Source: Candidatus Opimibacter iunctus (lineage in GTDB: Bacteria; Bacteroidota; Bacteroidia; Chitinophagales; Saprospiraceae). From it: DNA of 64,000 bases. This document shows, one piece after another, positions 59,431-64,000 of the stretch (its first letter is position 1; the number at the start of each line of letters is the position of its first letter). A model generated the notes under the pieces. The model did no database searches. It was not told the origin of the DNA and was given only the letters and a program-made list of their open reading frames with translations. The DNA lies in assembly GCA_016716665.1 (NCBI GenBank), contig JADJVH010000007.1, forward strand, positions 124,001-188,000, given 5' to 3'. Made by a program: the position numbers and the translations under genes.

Positions 59431-62400
59431 ATGAGATTTTTTACCCCCCTTCTCTGCGTGGCCCTGATGGCCATCAACCAGCTATCTGCCGAAGGCACAC
59501 ACCAGGTAGCCCCCAACGCAAACATCGATATCAACGGCAACGCCACCACAGACCTTGCGGCCCTGCATATCAACAATCCCAGCTACAACAGCTTTGCGTC
59601 CTATGACAATCCCAATCCACAGAGCAGATTGTACATCCATATACAGGACCCTACCAAGGAATGCCTCTACCTCGGATTCAACTGGGCACACAACAATGTG
59701 ACCTCCCCTAATCCTCCCAGGATCAACTTCGAATACAGGATCAAGGATCCCAATGGCAATGTAGTGTTCGGCCCGGTCACCGTGACCCCGCTCGAAGCCA
59801 ATATCCAGACCTGGGCAGAAGGCTACACCGGCCCGATGCAGATCCATGGCGTAGGAGGCTATGATGCCACGCAGGTATCTTCTGCGCTCCTGAGCTCACA
59901 AGGCTGGTCAGGCAAGGGCGATTACTACATCGAATTCAGAGACGAAGAAAACAATGACCTCCTCATCGACTTCTGGGATATCACGGTTGCTGATTGCTCC
60001 ACACCAACGCCTGTTGAGCGTCTTGGCAGGCTTTGGTCATACAACTGGTCCATCTTCGCCGTCAATGATTTTGGTTTCCCCAACCGCCCTTTCAACGGCG
60101 CCTTCTATGTATGTGCCCCTGATCCGGACAACGAGAATGCATCTTTTGTCACCAAGATCGATTTTAACGGAAGTGGCTTCAGGCCAGCAGCCTTCAATGT
60201 GGCCTTCAATAGTTTTGGCGCTCAAAATACAGGCGATGTCAGCGTTGACCGCAGGAGTGTCGAAAATACCAATGCGACCACTCCCGAATATGCCATCTTT
60301 CTCAACGACCCGATCGATATCTGCGCGACCGCCAGTATCGGAGATATTGCGATCATCGGCGTGAGCCGCTGCGCAGGGGAGGATTATTGTATCAAGTTTA
60401 CGACCACCAAAGCCGGCCAGATTGATCTCTTGCTCGATTTTGATGGCCCTGACAATATGTATACTCCCGGCACCCGGGACATCCTGCTGTCGCGCACAGT
60501 GACCGCCGACGAAGTAGGAATACCTACATGCATACAATGGGATGGCTTAGATGGTCTCGGCAATCCATTGCCTGAAGCCATATCAACCCAGATACCTGTC
60601 ACTATAGCCTATGCCCAGGGGATCTATCACTTCCCGATCTATGATGCAGAGCTTATGACCAATGGCTTTATGATTTCAGCCGTACGTCCTGCAGCAGCAG
60701 TATCCTTGCTTTTCTATGATGATTCCAATATCACCGCACCATCAGGTAGCGGTGAGCCAGTAACACAATTGTCAGGCTGCATGCCTCCCTGCCACAGATG
60801 GACCAATTATACACAACCCAATACACCAGGTTTCGGTAACCTGCATACGATCAACTCATGGTGGTTTTCACAACTCATCATCCGTCAGGATGTATTCTTC
60901 CTACCGGCATATTATACCTGCGAGATCGAAGGACCAAACCGCTTTTGCTCAGGAGGAACTTCACAACTCACCTTTAAACCCGTGTTGTCTCCTGCCGGCG
61001 CAGAGGGTCCTGAGATCATCAACACACAATGGTCAGGCCCTGGCATCGTAGGCGCAAGCAATGAATCATCCTGCACGATCAACGACGGAGGCACCTATCT
61101 CCTCTATGTGCAATGGGTGACCAGTCTTGGCGACACCTGTTCGACCGCCTGTGAATACGAGGTCAGTGTCGATCCTCCACTCGAATCCTCTATCGATACA
61201 CTGATCCTTGAAGGTGAGACAGTAGAGATCAATGGTGAAGAATACAGCGAAGGCGGACAATACATCCAGGTGCTCTCAACCGAAGCCGGATGCGATAGTA
61301 TCCTGACCATCAATGTCGTCCTGCTGAGTACAATCATCAACTATAATATGGATGACTGCGAATCCTTTATGGCCAATGGCTCACACATGGATTACTCGGA
61401 GTTTGTCCCTACCTATCCAAATCCACTGCCTTGCGCAACGATCGTAGCTGACACTTTGCATCGTGACAATCCACAAGTCAACAAGCATAGCTGTACGCCG
61501 GGTGTCAATAACACACCAGGTATGTGCGTCGGTACGCTTGCGAGTTGCACCTATGAGCCAGGTCATGAAGCATCCGTCATCATCGAAGTCAATATCACTC
61601 CAGATCCTGATACTGCAGTATACCTGACCGGATTTTCATTTTTCGAAAAAGCGCCTGTCAGCTTTAACTGGATCAGCGGACCTTCGGGCCTCAACAACTA
61701 TCCAAAGTTTTTCAGGGTGCGTATCCTGAAGAATGGTACCGAAATATTCCTCTCGCCTGCGACCAATACATCACAGACATGGCTCGAAAGAATGTATGAT
61801 TTCATTGACAATGATGATTTCCTGGTCACGGAGCCAACCACCTTCCGCTTTGAGCTCTTGTCCTATTGCCCGATTGGTAATGGCGCTACTGAATCTGTAT
61901 GGGATCTTGACGAAGTCAATATCGTAGCTGCATGTGCATCTCCATCCCTGTTAAACAAGAGCATCGCCGGTAAGGTGACCACTCCCCAGGGAGGAGCAAT
62001 CCATGGAGCTGAGTTGCATCTCTATGATGATCCTGCCTATCTCCATGAGCAAGTCACTACGACTGATGCCAATGGCCGGTTTATTTTTAACAATCTGCCT
62101 TCCAAAGGTGATTACTACATCAAGGGATATGACAATAGGGATCCACGCAATGGCGTCAGCACGCTTGACCTGATTCACATTCAGAAACACCTGCTTGGCA
62201 TCAAGCCATTCACAACACCGTACCAGATGATCGCTGCTGATGCCAATCACAGCAATACGGTCAGTGCTATCGACCTGCTCGAACTGAGGAAACTGATCCT
62301 GGGCTTATACACCGAACTCCCGCATAATACGAGCTGGAGGTTTGGTATAGCAGACCAAAGTCTCCAGGCTGATTTCCCATGGATCTTTGATGAGACATAT

Positions 62401-63195
62401 GAAGTGGAATACCTCGGTGATGATATCACCAATGCTGATTTTGTTGGTGTCAAGATCGGGGATATCAATGGTGATGTGGACCTGGGATTTGGATCAGGTG
62501 CATTGGACAGCAGAAGCAGTGAGCAGATGACGCTAAGCGTCTCTGATCAGCCATTGATCTCCGGGGTTCCTGAAACAATAGAAATCACTGCCGCCAGCTT
62601 TGATGATGTGGCAGGACTTCAACTCAGCCTTGGTATGTCGCATGGCCGCATCGTGGATGTAATCGGTAGTGCATTGCCTATCACCCCGGATTACTTTTGC
62701 ATCACCCCGGATGGCCGCTTATTGATGAGTTGGAACAGCATGGATATGCTGACTGTACCTGCAGGCCAGGTGCTCTTCAGTATCGTCGTCATGCCTTTAG
62801 CCAATGGCAGGGCAGGGGATATGTTAAGCATCAATACGGATAAGCTTTCTCCTGAAGCATACATTGGTGAGTCATTGGATAAGCGTGCTATCGAACTCGA
62901 ACCAAGAAGTACAGAGATATCACCTGCTACAAACGAGTTGTTTATCAACCAGCCAAATCCATTTGCACAGAAGACATCGATCCGGTTTAGCCTGGAGCAG
63001 GACGGACAGGCAAGCATCAGGCTTTATGATCTTTCCGGCAAGGTAATATTCAGTCATTCGGGATTGTTCAGGAAGGGCATGAATGTCATTGAGGTGACGG
63101 CTGATCAGATTGGACTGAGTCATGGCATTGTAGTTTGCCAGTTGCAGGCGGATGGATTTGTGGCTACGCAAAAAATGGTTGTTGTAAGACAGTGA
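59431..63195 (+). CDS. Large T9SS-sorted surface protein with dockerin-like repeats
   Basis: 1254 residues. Signal peptide (MRFFTPLLCVALMAINQLSA). A large N-terminal part of unknown fold (about 20-550) includes ECLYLGFNWAHNNVTSPNPP and YYIEFRDEENNDLLIDFWDI. A PKD/SprB-like stretch (ILEGETVEINGEEYSEGGQY, CDSILTINV) and a unique domain follow. About 850-930 is a carboxypeptidase-regulatory-like domain (GKVTTPQGGAIHGAELHLYD). Next are dockerin type-I-like segments (ADANHSNTVSAIDLLELRKL; VGVKIGDINGDVDLGF) and a cohesin-like region (PETIEITAASFDDVAGLQLS). The last 85 residues are the T9SS domain (INQPNPFAQKTSIRFSLEQD). A surface protein; ligand unknown. Confidence 0.8.
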   Translation: MRFFTPLLCVALMAINQLSAEGTHQVAPNANIDINGNATTDLAALHINNPSYNSFASYDNPNPQSRLYIHIQDPTKECLYLGFNWAHNNVTSPNPPRINFEYRIKDPNGNVVFGPVTVTPLEANIQTWAEGYTGPMQIHGVGGYDATQVSSALLSSQGWSGKGDYYIEFRDEENNDLLIDFWDITVADCSTPTPVERLGRLWSYNWSIFAVNDFGFPNRPFNGAFYVCAPDPDNENASFVTKIDFNGSGFRPAAFNVAFNSFGAQNTGDVSVDRRSVENTNATTPEYAIFLNDPIDICATASIGDIAIIGVSRCAGEDYCIKFTTTKAGQIDLLLDFDGPDNMYTPGTRDILLSRTVTADEVGIPTCIQWDGLDGLGNPLPEAISTQIPVTIAYAQGIYHFPIYDAELMTNGFMISAVRPAAAVSLLFYDDSNITAPSGSGEPVTQLSGCMPPCHRWTNYTQPNTPGFGNLHTINSWWFSQLIIRQDVFFLPAYYTCEIEGPNRFCSGGTSQLTFKPVLSPAGAEGPEIINTQWSGPGIVGASNESSCTINDGGTYLLYVQWVTSLGDTCSTACEYEVSVDPPLESSIDTLILEGETVEINGEEYSEGGQYIQVLSTEAGCDSILTINVVLLSTIINYNMDDCESFMANGSHMDYSEFVPTYPNPLPCATIVADTLHRDNPQVNKHSCTPGVNNTPGMCVGTLASCTYEPGHEASVIIEVNITPDPDTAVYLTGFSFFEKAPVSFNWISGPSGLNNYPKFFRVRILKNGTEIFLSPATNTSQTWLERMYDFIDNDDFLVTEPTTFRFELLSYCPIGNGATESVWDLDEVNIVAACASPSLLNKSIAGKVTTPQGGAIHGAELHLYDDPAYLHEQVTTTDANGRFIFNNLPSKGDYYIKGYDNRDPRNGVSTLDLIHIQKHLLGIKPFTTPYQMIAADANHSNTVSAIDLLELRKLILGLYTELPHNTSWRFGIADQSLQADFPWIFDETYEVEYLGDDITNADFVGVKIGDINGDVDLGFGSGALDSRSSEQMTLSVSDQPLISGVPETIEITAASFDDVAGLQLSLGMSHGRIVDVIGSALPITPDYFCITPDGRLLMSWNSMDMLTVPAGQVLFSIVVMPLANGRAGDMLSINTDKLSPEAYIGESLDKRAIELEPRSTEISPATNELFINQPNPFAQKTSIRFSLEQDGQASIRLYDLSGKVIFSHSGLFRKGMNVIEVTADQIGLSHGIVVCQLQADGFVATQKMVVVRQ

Positions 63196-63263
63196 GAGGG
63201 GTAAGACAGTAAGAAGTGTGGGTTTGAGTGTGGTATCGCCAAATTAATAAGGCCATTTCGTAC

Positions 63264-63303
63264 AAAATAGTAGAGACGCGATTTATCGCGTCTCTACTAT
63301 TTT
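63264..63303. repeat. Palindrome, third variant
   Basis: AAAATAGTAGAGACGCGAT, a TT spacer, and the exact complement. It has the same GTAGAGACGCGAT core as the palindromes at 56956 and 58767. It lies between the surface protein and the ATPase and may act as a bidirectional hairpin. Confidence 0.8.
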
Positions 63304-63353
63304 ATTGACTTGCATCATTGCTTTTGCGGCTGTTTAGGCTTATCTTACGGGAT

Positions 63354-64000
63354 ATGGTGAGCGGACTCAGTGCGGCGGAAGCGAAGCAAAAATTATCAGA
63401 GGCGGGCTATAATGAGCTTCAATCCTCCAGGCCAAAGAATATCCTGCGGATAGCTATGGAAGTGATCAGGGAGCCAATGTTCCTCCTTTTGATCACCTGC
63501 GGTGCGCTGTATATGGTGCTGGGCGACTACAGGGAAGGTATCATCATGCTGTCTACCATCTTTATCATCATTTTTATCACCTTCTACCAGCACCGCAAGA
63601 CAGAGCGGGCATTGGAGGCTCTCAAGAAACTGGCCTCTCCACGTGTACTCGTATTGCGTGATGGTCAGGAAACCCGCATACCTGGCAGGGAAGTAGTACC
63701 AGGAGACATTATGGTGCTCAACGAGGGAGACCGGGTGGCTGCGGATGCCACTATACTTGAAGCCCTGCAACTTACCGTGGATGAATCCCTACTCACAGGC
63801 GAATCTGTTCCTGTGACCAAATCTTTGCAGAAAGAATCAGGGGAGAACAGCAATGTCATCTTTAGCGGCACCCTTGTCGTCAAAGGGAGAGGCCTGGCAT
63901 CGGTGGATTCCACCGGGGTCAACACCCAGTTTGGAAAGATAGGTTCATCACTGGAGAAGATCACTCCTGAGGAGACAAGACTCCAAAAGGAACTGAAAGT
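63354..64000 (+). CDS. Cation-transporting P-type ATPase, 5' part only
   Basis: 215 residues to the window edge. The cation ATPase N-terminal domain (GLSAAEAKQKLSEAGYNELQ) is followed by two helices (MFLLLITCGALYMVLG; YREGIIMLSTIFIIIFIT) and the actuator domain with the TGES motif (VDESLLTGESVPVTK) and PGDIMVLNEGDRVAADA. It is P2-type (Ca2+ or similar), in the inner membrane. The phosphorylation site (DKTG) would lie outside the window. ATG at 63354 is the first good start. Confidence 0.88.
   Translation, partial: MVSGLSAAEAKQKLSEAGYNELQSSRPKNILRIAMEVIREPMFLLLITCGALYMVLGDYREGIIMLSTIFIIIFITFYQHRKTERALEALKKLASPRVLVLRDGQETRIPGREVVPGDIMVLNEGDRVAADATILEALQLTVDESLLTGESVPVTKSLQKESGENSNVIFSGTLVVKGRGLASVDSTGVNTQFGKIGSSLEKITPEETRLQKELK

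Overview
The window is a chromosomal stretch of a Bacteroidota bacterium, probably of the Saprospiria type. The evidence is a run of secreted proteins ending in type IX secretion (T9SS) sorting domains, HYR-repeat and lamin-tail/CotH surface proteins, promoters with a TAnnTTTG-like -7 box, and OmpR, AraC and CHASE3 signalling proteins of typical Bacteroidota form. The assignment below phylum level is an inference. No rRNA, tRNA, CRISPR array or transposase was recognised.

Layout. 1-3.1 kb: a truncated CotH-kinase/lamin-tail surface protein and a T9SS-exported cupredoxin. 3.2-11.2 kb: stress and redox genes (SDR, two CsbD proteins, DUF2231 protein, OmpR-type response regulator plus histidine kinase, rubrerythrin-like lipoprotein, NmrA-like protein, AraC-type regulator, lmo0937-type peptide). 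Two promoter architectures recur here: GAAT-type direct repeats 21 bp apart upstream of five small genes, and TTAAG direct repeats 11 bp apart upstream of the two-component operon and of the rubrerythrin gene. 11.4-18.3 kb: one giant adhesin with an ice-binding-like domain and many HYR repeats. 18.9-23.9 kb: CHASE3 histidine kinase with response regulator, GT39-type membrane glycosyltransferase, MFS transporter.

24.0-36.5 kb is the highlight: a tyrosine recombinase followed by 13 A+T-rich, same-strand gene cassettes, each ended by a 125-132 bp imperfect inverted repeat bounded by (R)YYYAAC and GTTRRRY-like cores. This is the architecture of a chromosomal integron. The first and last 7-9 bases of almost every cassette are mutually complementary, as expected if each cassette had existed as a circle with its own attC. 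The recombinase shows no room for the IntI-specific patch and is transcribed in the same direction as the cassettes, both unusual for an integron. Most cassettes encode envelope or secreted proteins; a PhzF-like cassette is present twice.

36.7-64 kb: lipocalin-like lipoprotein, HD phosphohydrolase, YitT membrane protein, a duplicated two-gene module (small T9SS protein plus fibre-like repeat protein), DUF6544 protein, T9SS serine hydrolase, class II ribonucleotide reductase, META-domain protein, MscS channel, DUF885 lipoprotein, membrane protein, TlpA-like oxidoreductase, a 1254-residue T9SS protein with dockerin-like repeats, and the 5' part of a cation P-type ATPase. Intergenic DNA from 48 kb on is rich in palindromes, tandem repeats and inverted repeats.

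Caution: at least eleven genes are broken by single-base frameshifts, several in homopolymers, and the two PhzF copies differ mostly in homopolymer lengths. This looks like residual sequencing error rather than gene decay, so I annotate these as single frameshifted genes.
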